In this document: positions 35,010 to 42,993 of the stretch, piece after piece
How positions within the stretch are numbered: the stretch's first letter is position 1
How the letters are laid out: each line of letters begins with the position of its first letter
Assembly (NCBI RefSeq): GCF_011806525.1
Contig: NZ_JAAVKI010000001.1
Span: forward strand, 62,001 to 126,000
Length of the DNA: 64,000 nt
From: Thalassospira sp. HF15
GTDB lineage: Bacteria; Pseudomonadota; Alphaproteobacteria; Rhodospirillales; Thalassospiraceae
Direction of reading: 5' to 3'
Position numbers and translations under genes: made by a program
The notes under the pieces: generated by a model
The model's database searches: none
What the model saw: the letters and a program-made list of their open reading frames with translations, nothing else
What the model was told of the DNA's origin: nothing

Positions 35010-36164
35010 TTAGTAGCCGCGCTGTACACGAGAGAAGGTTTTCGACCAGTCCGCTTCATTTTCGTTCCAGTAAGCCGGATCAAAGAAGCTAAGCGATTTC
35101 AGCGTACCGGACGGATCGAATGCCGGAAGTGTTGGGATGATTTCTCCCAGATCGATCTTCTGCGGATCAAGGGCCGGCGGATAGCTCTGACCTTCGGCAA
35201 CGGCAATCGCCACTTCCGGCTCCAGCATGAAGTTCAGAAGTTCTTCACAGGCAGCCATCGGGCTACCACGCAGCACGAACAGGCATTCCTGCCAGCCAAG
35301 GCCACCGGCCGGGTCAAGATAGCCAATGTCATGGCCCTGATCCTGCAGTGCCTTGATACGGCCCGACCAGCCTTCGGTGACATAGATTTCTTCTTCGGCC
35401 AGAAGGCTCATAAGTTCCGCCCCCGAGGACCAGTATTTCAGGGCCAGATCGCGGTGCGCGCGGATCATGTCCCAAACGGCATCAATGTCCTTGATGTTGT
35501 TCGGATCCTGATCAGACTGAAGCGCGCCGTACCAGATACGGGTTTTCCATTCGCCCCAACCGCCGATCTTGCCTTTATAGGCTTCATCAACCATCAGCTT
35601 GGCGCCCTTGGCCTTGGCTTCATCGTCGCTGATATATTTGCGGTTATAGGCAATGCCCGTGGTGCCGTAATCATACGGAACGGCAGAAATTGTACCGCCA
35701 GTGATCTTGCGCAGCGGCTCGACCAGGGTCGGGATGACATTTTTCAGGTTCGGAATATTGGACTCATTGAGTTCCGAGGTCAGTTCCAGACCGTGATAGC
35801 GCGCATAGTCAAACACACCTGACAGGTGGGCAAGGTTGAATTCGCCCGGCTGGCTGGCTTTGACGCGGGCGATATATTCATCCGCACCGCCAAAGGTGCC
35901 CGAAACCACATCAATACCGGTTTTCTTGGTGTAGGGGGCGAAGGCATATTTTTCAAATGCCTCGGAGACAACGCCACCCCAGCCATCAAAGCGGACCTGC
36001 TCCGGGGTTGCGGCCATGGCTTTTTTTGCCAGCATGCCCATCGGGCCGCCAGTAACGCCGGCGGTCACACCGGCCGCACCCAGTGCGGTCAGGAAAGTAC
36101 GGCGGCTGATATCGCCGTCGCGGAAACGAGTAAGTAGGCGTTCATAACGTTTGGTATCGTCCAT
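35010..36164 (-). CDS. Polyamine-type ABC transporter substrate-binding protein, Tat-exported
   Basis: 384 residues, PotD/SBP_bac family. The N-terminus carries a twin-arginine signal: SRRTFLTALGAAG (residues about 20-32), then a hydrophobic stretch ending at AMA near residue 50. The mature part has the PotD-like VPYDYGTTGIAYNRKYI segment and YWSSGAELMSLLAEEEIYVTEGWSG near residue 245, where aromatic and acidic residues would hold a cationic amine. AGGAGG precedes the ATG. A folded protein with Tat export is unusual but known for this family. The ligand is likely a polyamine, acetylated amine or betaine-like cation. Confidence 0.92.
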   Translation of the reverse strand: MDDTKRYERLLTRFRDGDISRRTFLTALGAAGVTAGVTGGPMGMLAKKAMAATPEQVRFDGWGGVVSEAFEKYAFAPYTKKTGIDVVSGTFGGADEYIARVKASQPGEFNLAHLSGVFDYARYHGLELTSELNESNIPNLKNVIPTLVEPLRKITGGTISAVPYDYGTTGIAYNRKYISDDEAKAKGAKLMVDEAYKGKIGGWGEWKTRIWYGALQSDQDPNNIKDIDAVWDMIRAHRDLALKYWSSGAELMSLLAEEEIYVTEGWSGRIKALQDQGHDIGYLDPAGGLGWQECLFVLRGSPMAACEELLNFMLEPEVAIAVAEGQSYPPALDPQKIDLGEIIPTLPAFDPSGTLKSLSFFDPAYWNENEADWSKTFSRVQRGY

Positions 36165-36257
36165 TTAAGGCCTCCTGATAAAACGATAAATCCGTTGATC
36201 GGTCTTGTTTATTGGTCTTGTTTTTGGTTTTGGCGGTTGTCCGCGTTTTGCAAAAAG

Positions 36258-37058
36258 CTATTTCGATGCACCGGCCCTGCGCATCGCCATGACACGCGCA
36301 ATCGATGCCGCGACAAGCGGCAGGGCAATGGTGAAGATCACCATCACAGCACCCAGCGCGTTGATTTCCGGGCTGATGGAGTTGCGCAGCATGGCAAAGA
36401 TCTGGGTCGGAACGGTTTCAACGCCGCCCGGCTTCCAGAAGAGCGTGCCGGTGATGTCATCAAATGAAATCGTAAAAGCGAACAGCATCCCGGCCATGAC
36501 AGCAGGCAGCATGAGCGGCAGGGTCACTTCAAAGAAGGTCTGAACTGGTGTTGCGCCAAGGCTCATGGCAGCTTCTTCAACATCGCGGCGGATGGAGACA
36601 AGCCGCGCCTGAACCACCAGCACAACAAACGGCAGGGTAAAGACCACATGGCCCATCAAAAGAAGCCCGAAGCTTTTGGGCATCGCCAGGAACTGCAAAA
36701 ACAGCAGGAGCGCCACAGCCAGAACGACTTCCGGGATCAGGATTGGGGCAACCAACAATGTTGAAATGGTCCGTTTCCCGGGGAAATCGTATCTGACCAT
36801 GGCAAGGGCTGCGAGGGTTCCAAGCGTCGTCGAAATGGCTGCGGTCAGAAGACCAAGCAAAAGCGACGTCTTGAACGCCCGCACAATCGCATCATTGTTC
36901 CAAAGCGCTTCAAACCAGCGGAATGAAAAACCTTCGATCGGGAAACTGCCGAACTGGTTGGCGTTAAACGCCAACAGAATGACAACCGCCACCGGCGCAA
37001 ACAGGAACAGATAAACAAGGATCGTGGCAATTCGGATTACGGACCAGCCGGACATCAT
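36258..37058 (-). CDS. ABC transporter permease (PotC-like)
   Basis: 266 residues with six predicted membrane helices. The cytoplasmic EAA loop that docks to the ATPase is EEAAMSLGATPVQTFFEVTLPLMLP (about residues 160-185), with the conserved glycine. The start is one of GTG 37061, ATG 37058 or ATG 37055; GGGAGAG upstream fits ATG 37058 best. It follows the PotB-like permease by about a dozen bases. Confidence 0.92.
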   Translation of the reverse strand: MMSGWSVIRIATILVYLFLFAPVAVVILLAFNANQFGSFPIEGFSFRWFEALWNNDAIVRAFKTSLLLGLLTAAISTTLGTLAALAMVRYDFPGKRTISTLLVAPILIPEVVLAVALLLFLQFLAMPKSFGLLLMGHVVFTLPFVVLVVQARLVSIRRDVEEAAMSLGATPVQTFFEVTLPLMLPAVMAGMLFAFTISFDDITGTLFWKPGGVETVPTQIFAMLRNSISPEINALGAVMVIFTIALPLVAASIARVMAMRRAGASK

Positions 37059-37070
37059 CACATCTCTCCC

Positions 37071-37943
37071 TTATTTGAAGCTCTTGGCGATCTGATCGAT
37101 GCCGAGATAGCGGGTGTAGATGACGACCAGCGCGCCCAGAAGGGCCAGCAGGACGAGCGACAGTGCAGAGCCAAGCGGCCAGTTTAACTGGGTGACGATG
37201 GCCTCAAACACGAGGTTGGCAAACATCGCATCACGCGGCCCACCGAGAACGATCGGGGTGATATAGGTGCCAGCGGCCAGCACAAAGCACAGTAACGATC
37301 CCGCAGCCAAGCCGGGCAGGGACAGCGGCAGGGTAACTTCGCGGAACGCCTGAAAACCGGTACAGCCAAGGCTTTGGGCTGCTTCTGTCAGGTTCTTGTC
37401 GATGCCATCAAGGCTGACATAGACATTCAAAATCATGAAGGGCAGCAGATAGTGCACAAGGCCCAGAACCACGGTCTGCTGGTTATAGAGCATCTGGATC
37501 GGGTCATCGATCACGCCCATCGAGATCAAAAGTGTGTTCAGCGCGCCCGAGGTGCCCAGAATGTTGATCCACGACATGGTGCGGATGATGTAGCTGATCC
37601 AAAAAGGCAGCATCAGCAACAGCAACAGGAACGCCTTGGATTTCATACGGGTATTGGCAACGAAATAGGCCGGGATATAGCCGACAAACGCGCATATGAC
37701 CGTGGTGTAGAGGGCAATCAGAAGGGTCTGGAACAGAATGTCGCGATAAAAGCGATCCCCCAGGACTTCGATCCAGTTATCCAGATAGAAGCCGACCTGA
37801 TCAGCCCCGGTCGCAGTGCGCAACCAGAATGAATAAACGACAATGAACAGCATTGGCACGATCAGCAGAAGGCTGATGGTTGCCAGTGATGGTGATAGCA
37901 GTAACCACGGAGTCCTGCGGGCTCCGGCGATATCTGCGGCCAT
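37071..37943 (-). CDS. ABC transporter permease (PotB-like)
   Basis: 290 residues, six predicted helices, with the EAA loop TEAAQSLGCTGFQAFREVTLPLSLPG near residue 185. It is the first gene of the ten-gene minus-strand operon; its upstream spacer (37944-38114) is shared with the divergent LysR gene and holds two candidate operators. Confidence 0.92.
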   Translation of the reverse strand: MAADIAGARRTPWLLLSPSLATISLLLIVPMLFIVVYSFWLRTATGADQVGFYLDNWIEVLGDRFYRDILFQTLLIALYTTVICAFVGYIPAYFVANTRMKSKAFLLLLLMLPFWISYIIRTMSWINILGTSGALNTLLISMGVIDDPIQMLYNQQTVVLGLVHYLLPFMILNVYVSLDGIDKNLTEAAQSLGCTGFQAFREVTLPLSLPGLAAGSLLCFVLAAGTYITPIVLGGPRDAMFANLVFEAIVTQLNWPLGSALSLVLLALLGALVVIYTRYLGIDQIAKSFK

Positions 37944-38006
37944 TTTTGCCTCCCGTTATTGTCTGCGGTCATTGCCGCACCCGGTTATTTGGCCGTGAAG
38001 AATATG

Positions 38007-38021
38007 TTGGAGCTATTCCAA
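38007..38021. promoter_or_regulatory. Inverted repeat in the LysR/permease divergent promoter
   Basis: TTGGA-GCTAT-TCCAA is a perfect 5-5-5 inverted repeat, 64 bases upstream of the PotB-like gene. It could be an operator for the LysR regulator or another factor. Confidence 0.4.
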
Positions 38022-38064
38022 CCCAGACTTGCACATAGCACAAATAGATAAGTAGAATAGATCT

Positions 38065-38081
38065 CATAGCCAAAAACTATG
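38065..38081. promoter_or_regulatory. LysR-type box (T-N11-A)
   Basis: CATAG-N7-CTATG is a perfect inverted repeat that contains T-N11-A (T38067, A38079), the core pattern bound by LysR regulators. It lies 34 bases before the LysR gene, a common place for the recognition site used in autoregulation and in activation of the divergent operon. Confidence 0.55.
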
Positions 38082-38114
38082 TGATGCTTCGTGAAGTGCA
38101 AAAAGGCTCAATAG

Positions 38115-39059
38115 ATGAACGAGTTAATGCGTCGGCAGTTCGACTGGAACCTGCTTCATACCTTCACCGTTATTGTTGAGGAACGCTCGATCACAGGGGC
38201 GGCCAACCGGCTTTTGCTGCGCCAACCCAGTGTCAGCAATGCGCTGAAACGGCTCGAAGATCAGATTGGCGCGCGCCTGATTGACCGCGAACGTGGCCGG
38301 TTCGAAGTCACAGAGCAGGGCTTGGCGCTCTATCATGAATGCCGGGAGATTTGTGGTGCCATCCGACGCCTGTCAGACGTGATGTCTGACAGCGGCAATC
38401 AATTGACCGGGCATTTGCATATGTGGCTGGCCAGTCACGTTGTCTTTCCGCCGCTTGATGATGCGCTTTTCGAATTCAATCGCGCCCATCCGGAAGTCAC
38501 CTATGAAATCGATGTTGCGACTTCGGTCAATGTCGTTGATCAGGTTCTGTCGCAACAGGCCAGCTTTGGCATCTGTCTGGTCAAGGAACGCCACCCCAGA
38601 TTGGAATATCGCCGTCTTTATCGCGAACATTTCGGTTTCTTCTGCGGCCCGACCCATCATTTGTTTGGCAAAAAGGACTTAACGCTGGCCGATCTGCGCA
38701 GCGAAGCATTCGTCTCCTTCGCAACCGACCAGTTAAGCGATGCATTGGCCCCGGTTGCGGTGTTGCGTGCGCAGGAAGGCATGAAGGGAAAGGTCGTAGC
38801 GGTCAGCCCGCATCTTGAAGAAGTGCGGCGTTTGATCAATGCCGGGCTTGGTATCGGGCCCTTGCCGATCCACGTTGTTCAGAATGCGACCGAACGCGGG
38901 CAACTTTGGCGATTGCCGCCGTATGACGCCCCGCCAGCGATTGATATCTACCTTGTTACCAATCCGCGCATGTCGCTTAGCCGGGCGGAACGGTTCTTTA
39001 TCGAAAACCTGACCGCACGGCTGGATGCTGCGCCAGAGGGATATTTCGTTTATCCATAA
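38115..39059 (+). CDS. LysR family transcriptional regulator
   Basis: 314 residues. The N-terminal winged helix-turn-helix is DWNLLHTFTVIVEERSITGAANRLLLRQPSVSNALKRLE (about residues 10-48), followed by a LysR substrate-binding domain from about 95 to 300. It is divergent from the ABC importer operon, with a T-N11-A palindrome just upstream, so it is the likely activator of that operon, with the imported amine or a breakdown product as co-inducer. AAGG nine bases before the ATG is the ribosome site. Confidence 0.92.
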   Translation: MNELMRRQFDWNLLHTFTVIVEERSITGAANRLLLRQPSVSNALKRLEDQIGARLIDRERGRFEVTEQGLALYHECREICGAIRRLSDVMSDSGNQLTGHLHMWLASHVVFPPLDDALFEFNRAHPEVTYEIDVATSVNVVDQVLSQQASFGICLVKERHPRLEYRRLYREHFGFFCGPTHHLFGKKDLTLADLRSEAFVSFATDQLSDALAPVAVLRAQEGMKGKVVAVSPHLEEVRRLINAGLGIGPLPIHVVQNATERGQLWRLPPYDAPPAIDIYLVTNPRMSLSRAERFFIENLTARLDAAPEGYFVYP

Positions 39060-39149
39060 CGCGTAATTTTCACCGATCACGCCATTGGGACTTGTCTTCG
39101 GGGATGTGCTGCGCAAGCATGCGGGCAAATTGAAGTGTCAGGATTGAAG

Positions 39150-39401
39150 ATGAAACTGATCTATTTTTCGTGGGTTAAGGAACGTATCGGCATGGCGGAA
39201 GAGGCGATTGACCTGCCAGATACCGTCAAAACGGTTGCCGACCTGCTGGCATGGCTGCCCGGTCGTGGCGAAAACTTTGCCAACGCCCTCGCGGACCCTG
39301 CAATCATTCGTGTCGCGGTGGATCAGGAATATGCCACACCCGAAACCGACGTCACCAAGGCCACCGAAATTGCCCTGTTTCCGCCGGTCACGGGTGGATA
39401 A
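39150..39401 (+). CDS. moaD: MoaD/ThiS-family ubiquitin-like sulfur carrier
   Basis: 83 residues from ATG 39150, six bases after AGGA; a GTG at 39135 would add five residues. The beta-grasp fold of MoaD starts MKLIYFSWVKERIG and ends in PPVTGG; the terminal double glycine is the thiocarboxylate site. With MoaE it supplies sulfur for the molybdopterin dithiolene. The partner moaE is usually adjacent, but no moaE or other moa gene is in the window, so the gene is an orphan here. It lies between the LysR gene and the convergent choline transporter genes. Confidence 0.87.
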   Translation: MKLIYFSWVKERIGMAEEAIDLPDTVKTVADLLAWLPGRGENFANALADPAIIRVAVDQEYATPETDVTKATEIALFPPVTGG

Positions 39402-39450
39402 CCCGGACGCAGTTTGGGTATGACATCAAACCAGACGGCGGCGTGAGACA

Positions 39451-39482
39451 AAAAAGGCGGCCCCAACAAGGGCCGCCTTTTC
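39451..39482. terminator. Bidirectional terminator between moaD and the choline ABC genes
   Basis: AAAGGCGGCCC (39453-39463) pairs with GGGCCGCCTTT (39470-39480), flanked by an A run and by T. It ends the moaD transcript and the convergent choXWV transcript. Confidence 0.88.
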
Positions 39483-39507
39483 ATTCGAGATTTAAGTCTG
39501 TTTCAGA

Positions 39508-40704
39508 TCAGTCTGCCACAGACGCTGTCTGTGTCAGGCTGTCAAAGAACTCCTTGCGGCCCAGCGTGCCGGAAACCTTGCCATCGCGGGTTAGGATCAC
39601 CGGGTTCTGGGTGATTGAGCGCATATCAATCAGATCCTTAAGCAGCACATCATCCTGGGCAATAAAGACAATCGAGTTGTCGGTTGCATCCAGATCAGTG
39701 GGCAGGGTGCCGTCATAATGGATCAGCTTAAGCTCGCCGCGTTCGCCATTATTGGCAGACTGCACAACGCCATCCTGAAGGGTAACGCGGATGTTGGCAT
39801 CTTCGAGCTGAAGTTCACCAGCACCGGTTTTCTGATCGCGACTGATGCGATGCATGATCGCGCGACCACGCAGGATGTTGACCGGGTTCATGTGCGCCAC
39901 GAAGTCCGCGACATACTCATTTGCCGGGCGCAGTGCGATGTCTTCGGGCGTGCCGTGCTGGACGACATAACCGCCTTCCATAATGGCAATCGAATTGCCA
40001 AGCTTCATGGCTTCATCAAGGTCATGGCTGACAAACAGGATGGTCTTGTTGAGCTTCTCCTGCAGATCCAGCAACTCGTCCTGAAGACGGTTACGGATCA
40101 GCGGATCAAGGGCCGAGAACGGCTCATCCATCAGAAGGATCGGCGCATCCGTGGCAAAGGCACGGGCAAGGCCAACACGCTGCTGCATGCCGCCTGACAG
40201 TTCATGGGCATATTTATGTGCCCACTGATCCAGTCCGACAAGGGCCAGCTTTTCGCGCACGATTTCGCGGCGTTCTACCGGGCCCATACCACCCAGTTCA
40301 AGGCCAAAGCCAACATTGTCCTCGACAGTGCGCCAGGGAAACAGGCCAAATTGCTGGAAAACCATGGCAACGCATTCGCGGCGCAACTTGCGAAGGGTCG
40401 GACCGTCACATTTGGTGACGTCCTCCATCCAGTCGCCATCCCGTACGCGAAGCGAACCACGCGATACGGTGTTAAGGCCGTTTACGCAGCGCAAAAGCGA
40501 TGATTTGCCTGATCCAGACAGGCCCATCAGAACGCAGATCTCGCCCTGGGGCACGTTGAAGCTTACATCGGCGACACCAAGCACATTGTTGGTGGCCGCA
40601 GCAATCTCTTCGCGGGTTTTGCCTTCGTCCAGCAGTTTCAGGGATTCTGCCTGACGATTGCCAAAGATCACGTCGATATTGTCGAATTCAACAGCATTGC
40701 TCAT
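39508..40704 (-). CDS. choV: Choline ABC transporter ATP-binding protein
   Basis: 398 residues, the ProV/OpuA type of ATPase. Walker A is GLSGSGKSS (about residue 60), followed by the signature LSGGMQQRVGLARA and Walker B ILLMDEPFSALDP; the C-terminal part has CBS-like regulatory sequence with HYDGTLPTDLD and NPVILTRDGKVSG. ATG 40704 is chosen, six bases after GGGGCAG; GTG 40710 overlaps the permease stop and is an alternative. With ChoW and ChoX it forms a choline importer of the Rhizobium meliloti ChoXWV kind. The bet genes next door fix the substrate. Confidence 0.92.
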   Translation of the reverse strand: MSNAVEFDNIDVIFGNRQAESLKLLDEGKTREEIAAATNNVLGVADVSFNVPQGEICVLMGLSGSGKSSLLRCVNGLNTVSRGSLRVRDGDWMEDVTKCDGPTLRKLRRECVAMVFQQFGLFPWRTVEDNVGFGLELGGMGPVERREIVREKLALVGLDQWAHKYAHELSGGMQQRVGLARAFATDAPILLMDEPFSALDPLIRNRLQDELLDLQEKLNKTILFVSHDLDEAMKLGNSIAIMEGGYVVQHGTPEDIALRPANEYVADFVAHMNPVNILRGRAIMHRISRDQKTGAGELQLEDANIRVTLQDGVVQSANNGERGELKLIHYDGTLPTDLDATDNSIVFIAQDDVLLKDLIDMRSITQNPVILTRDGKVSGTLGRKEFFDSLTQTASVAD

Positions 40705-40706
40705 GA

Positions 40707-41555
40707 TCACTGCCCCGAAGTTTCGTTGTTTTCACGACGGCAGATGCGATCAAGCACGATGGCAAGGATCACAATTGCAAGACCGGCTTCAAAGCCCTGC
40801 GCGATATTCACCGTGTTAAGCGCACGTACAACCGGCTTGCCCAGACCATCGGCCCCGACAAGGGCTGCAATCACCACCATCGACAGCGACAGCATGATGC
40901 ACTGTGTCAGGCCCGCCATGATTGACGGCATGGCGGATGGCAGTTCTACCTTGAACAGCAACTGGCGCGGTGTGCAGCCAAAGCTTTCACCGGCTTCCAG
41001 AAGCGCCTTGGGAGTGTTGGAAATGCCAAGATGGGTCAGGCGGATCGGGGCGGCAATCGCAAAGATAACGGTCGAAATCAGACCGGGTACAACCCCCAGA
41101 CCAAACAGGATCAGGGTCGGGATCAGATAAACAAAAGTCGGGATCGTCTGCATAAGATCAAGGATCGGACGCATTGCCTGATGAAGCCAGGGCCGGTGGG
41201 CGGATGCCACACCAAGCGGCACACCGATCAACATGCAAAACAGCGTCGCATAGATCACAAGTGCCAGCGTTTCCATGGTTTCTTCCCAATAGCCAAGATT
41301 GACCACCAGCAGCAGGGATAGAACGGTAAACGCTGTAAGTTTCCATGACTTGTGCAGCACGGTTGCCAGAATCCCGAAGGCGGCAATAATCACCAGTGCC
41401 GGCAGCCACACCAGAAAATCGATGGTGTTTTCAATGATGAATTCAAGAACATCAGAGATGGTATAGAACACGAAATCTGCATGTTCATTCAGCGCATCCA
41501 TCAGGGACGATATCCACTGTCCCAGCGGAATTTTCGTTTCCGTGAGCCATTCCAT
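40707..41555 (-). CDS. choW: Choline ABC transporter permease
   Basis: 282 residues, six or more membrane helices, OpuAB/ProW type. The EAA loop region is LEAGESFGCTPRQLLFKVELPSAMPSIMAG near residue 190. ATG 41555 is preferred; the open frame reaches TTG 41573 without a ribosome site. It lies between choX and choV, and is separated from choX by an attenuator-like hairpin. Confidence 0.92.
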   Translation of the reverse strand: MEWLTETKIPLGQWISSLMDALNEHADFVFYTISDVLEFIIENTIDFLVWLPALVIIAAFGILATVLHKSWKLTAFTVLSLLLVVNLGYWEETMETLALVIYATLFCMLIGVPLGVASAHRPWLHQAMRPILDLMQTIPTFVYLIPTLILFGLGVVPGLISTVIFAIAAPIRLTHLGISNTPKALLEAGESFGCTPRQLLFKVELPSAMPSIMAGLTQCIMLSLSMVVIAALVGADGLGKPVVRALNTVNIAQGFEAGLAIVILAIVLDRICRRENNETSGQ

Positions 41556-41581
41556 GCGAAAATATCCGTTCAATGAGAATT

Positions 41582-41638
41582 AAAAAAATAGAACCGATGC
41601 GCCTGCATTGGCCGTAATTTGGCGGCAGGCGCATCGGT
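41582..41638 (-). terminator. Hairpin with T run between choX and choW (minus strand)
   Basis: ACCGATGCGCCTGC (41593-41606) pairs perfectly with GCAGGCGCATCGGT (41625-41638), and the minus strand then reads TCTATTTTTTT. It begins only 17 bases after the choX stop, so it is likely a partial terminator that keeps binding protein in excess over the membrane parts. Confidence 0.75.
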
Positions 41639-41655
41639 AAAATCAAGCCTGTGGC

Positions 41656-42615
41656 TTAAAGGCCAAGTTCGCCTTTAAGGGCGGCCTTGGCATCGCCACC
41701 GTCAAAGGTGGTAACGCCATCAAGCCACGCCATTGCGGCATCCGGGTTGGCTTTGAGCCATGCGGTTGCGGCGTCTGCCGGGTCGGTACCTTCGTTCAGG
41801 ATCGCGTCCATGATTTCGTTTTCCATGGCGAGGCTGAATTTCAGGTTGGTGACGAAGGTGCCGGCATTCGGGCATTCGTCGGTGTAACCGGCACGCAGGT
41901 TGGTATGAACCGTGGCACCGCCAAAGTTCGGACCAAAGACGTCATCGCCACCATCAAGATAGGCCATGTCGTATTTTGCGTTCATCGGATGCGGTTCCCA
42001 ACCCAGGAAGACGATGAACTGATCGCGCGACGATTTGCGTTTGACCTCTGCCAGCATGCCCTGTTCGGAGGACTCAACAAGTTCGAATTCGCCCAGACCG
42101 AACTGGTCGCTATCGATCATGTCCTGGATCAGGCGGTTACCATCATTGCCCGGCTCGATGCCATAGATTTCGCCGTCCAGTTCGTCATGGAACTTGGCGA
42201 TGTCGGCAAAGTCTTTCAGACCCGCGTCAAAGGCATTCTGGGTTACAGCAAGCGTGTATTTTGCACCCTCAAGGTTCGCGCCGGTCGAAACAACCGTGCC
42301 TTTGTCGAGGTAGGGCTGAATGTCAGCAGCCATGGTCGGCATCCAGTTGCCCAGGAAGACGTCAACGTCGCCATTGGCAAGGCTGGTATAGGTGACCGGA
42401 ACCGAAAGAAGTTCAGTTTCTGCGGTGTAGCCCAGCGCGTCAAGGATGACCGACGCGGTTGCCGTCGTGGCCGTGATGTCGGTCCAGCCAACATCAGAGA
42501 AGGTCACGGTTTTGCAGGCATCGCTATCGGCAGCTTTGGCACCGGCGGCACCCAGAAGGGTGGTCGCAATGATGGTGCTGCCAAGAAGGCGGCCGAACGT
42601 GGAAAGATTGGTCAT
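41656..42615 (-). CDS. choX: Choline-binding periplasmic protein
   Basis: 319 residues with a Sec signal peptide (about residues 1-28, cut after AKA). The mature part is of the OpuAC/ChoX type: FSDVGWTDITATTATAS near residue 42 and VDVFLGNWMPTM near 88 supply the tryptophans of the aromatic box that holds the trimethylammonium group. ProX/glycine betaine-binding proteins look similar; choline is preferred because the divergent genes are betIBA. A long leader separates the gene from the BetI-type operator. Confidence 0.92.
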   Translation of the reverse strand: MTNLSTFGRLLGSTIIATTLLGAAGAKAADSDACKTVTFSDVGWTDITATTATASVILDALGYTAETELLSVPVTYTSLANGDVDVFLGNWMPTMAADIQPYLDKGTVVSTGANLEGAKYTLAVTQNAFDAGLKDFADIAKFHDELDGEIYGIEPGNDGNRLIQDMIDSDQFGLGEFELVESSEQGMLAEVKRKSSRDQFIVFLGWEPHPMNAKYDMAYLDGGDDVFGPNFGGATVHTNLRAGYTDECPNAGTFVTNLKFSLAMENEIMDAILNEGTDPADAATAWLKANPDAAMAWLDGVTTFDGGDAKAALKGELGL

Positions 42616-42649
42616 GCTTCTGGTTCTCCCTTGTATAAACCTAATGTTA

Positions 42650-42677
42650 CCGATGACCAGATGAGGCTCGTCATCGG
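42650..42677 (-). other. Hairpin in the choX leader
   Basis: CCGATGAC (42650-42657) pairs perfectly with GTCATCGG (42670-42677), 35 bases upstream of the choX start codon on the minus strand. A second hairpin lies further upstream at 42754-42771. Confidence 0.45.
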
Positions 42678-42753
42678 AAGACTCTCGGTTCCGGAGGCCA
42701 GACGAACATCAACGCAACATACATGTCGCCAACACTCGCCCAGAGCCATCAAC

Positions 42754-42771
42754 CACGTTCCCCCGAACGTG
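42754..42771 (-). other. Second hairpin in the choX leader
   Basis: CACGTTC (42754-42760) and GAACGTG (42765-42771) form a perfect stem with a CCCC loop. If transcription of choX starts near the BetI-type site at 42869, both hairpins are in a leader of about 230 bases. Confidence 0.45.
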
Positions 42772-42868
42772 ATCAACGGGCCGGAATAATCACAAAAAAC
42801 AGCCGCAAAGCCGCGCAGCAAAGGTTCAAGCCCCTGATAAACGCGCCGCAAATGTCGGCGTGTTTTTA

Positions 42869-42885
42869 TTGATTGATTGTTCAAT
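42869..42885. promoter_or_regulatory. BetI-type operator between choX and betI
   Basis: TTGATTGATTGTTCAAT contains the inverted repeat ATTGA-TTGT-TCAAT (42872-42885). The half-sites TTGATTG and GTTCAAT agree with what I remember of the E. coli BetI site. It is the only such site in the 378-base spacer 42616-42993 and could control both choXWV and betIBA in response to choline. Confidence 0.7.
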
Positions 42886-42993
42886 TAAATTACAGCATAT
42901 TCTGGTTACGTCAATTGCGAAGGATTAAAAACTGCGTTTTATGCTGTTGCACTGGCGTTAAACCCTTCGCAACGCAGAAGATTGGATGAATTA

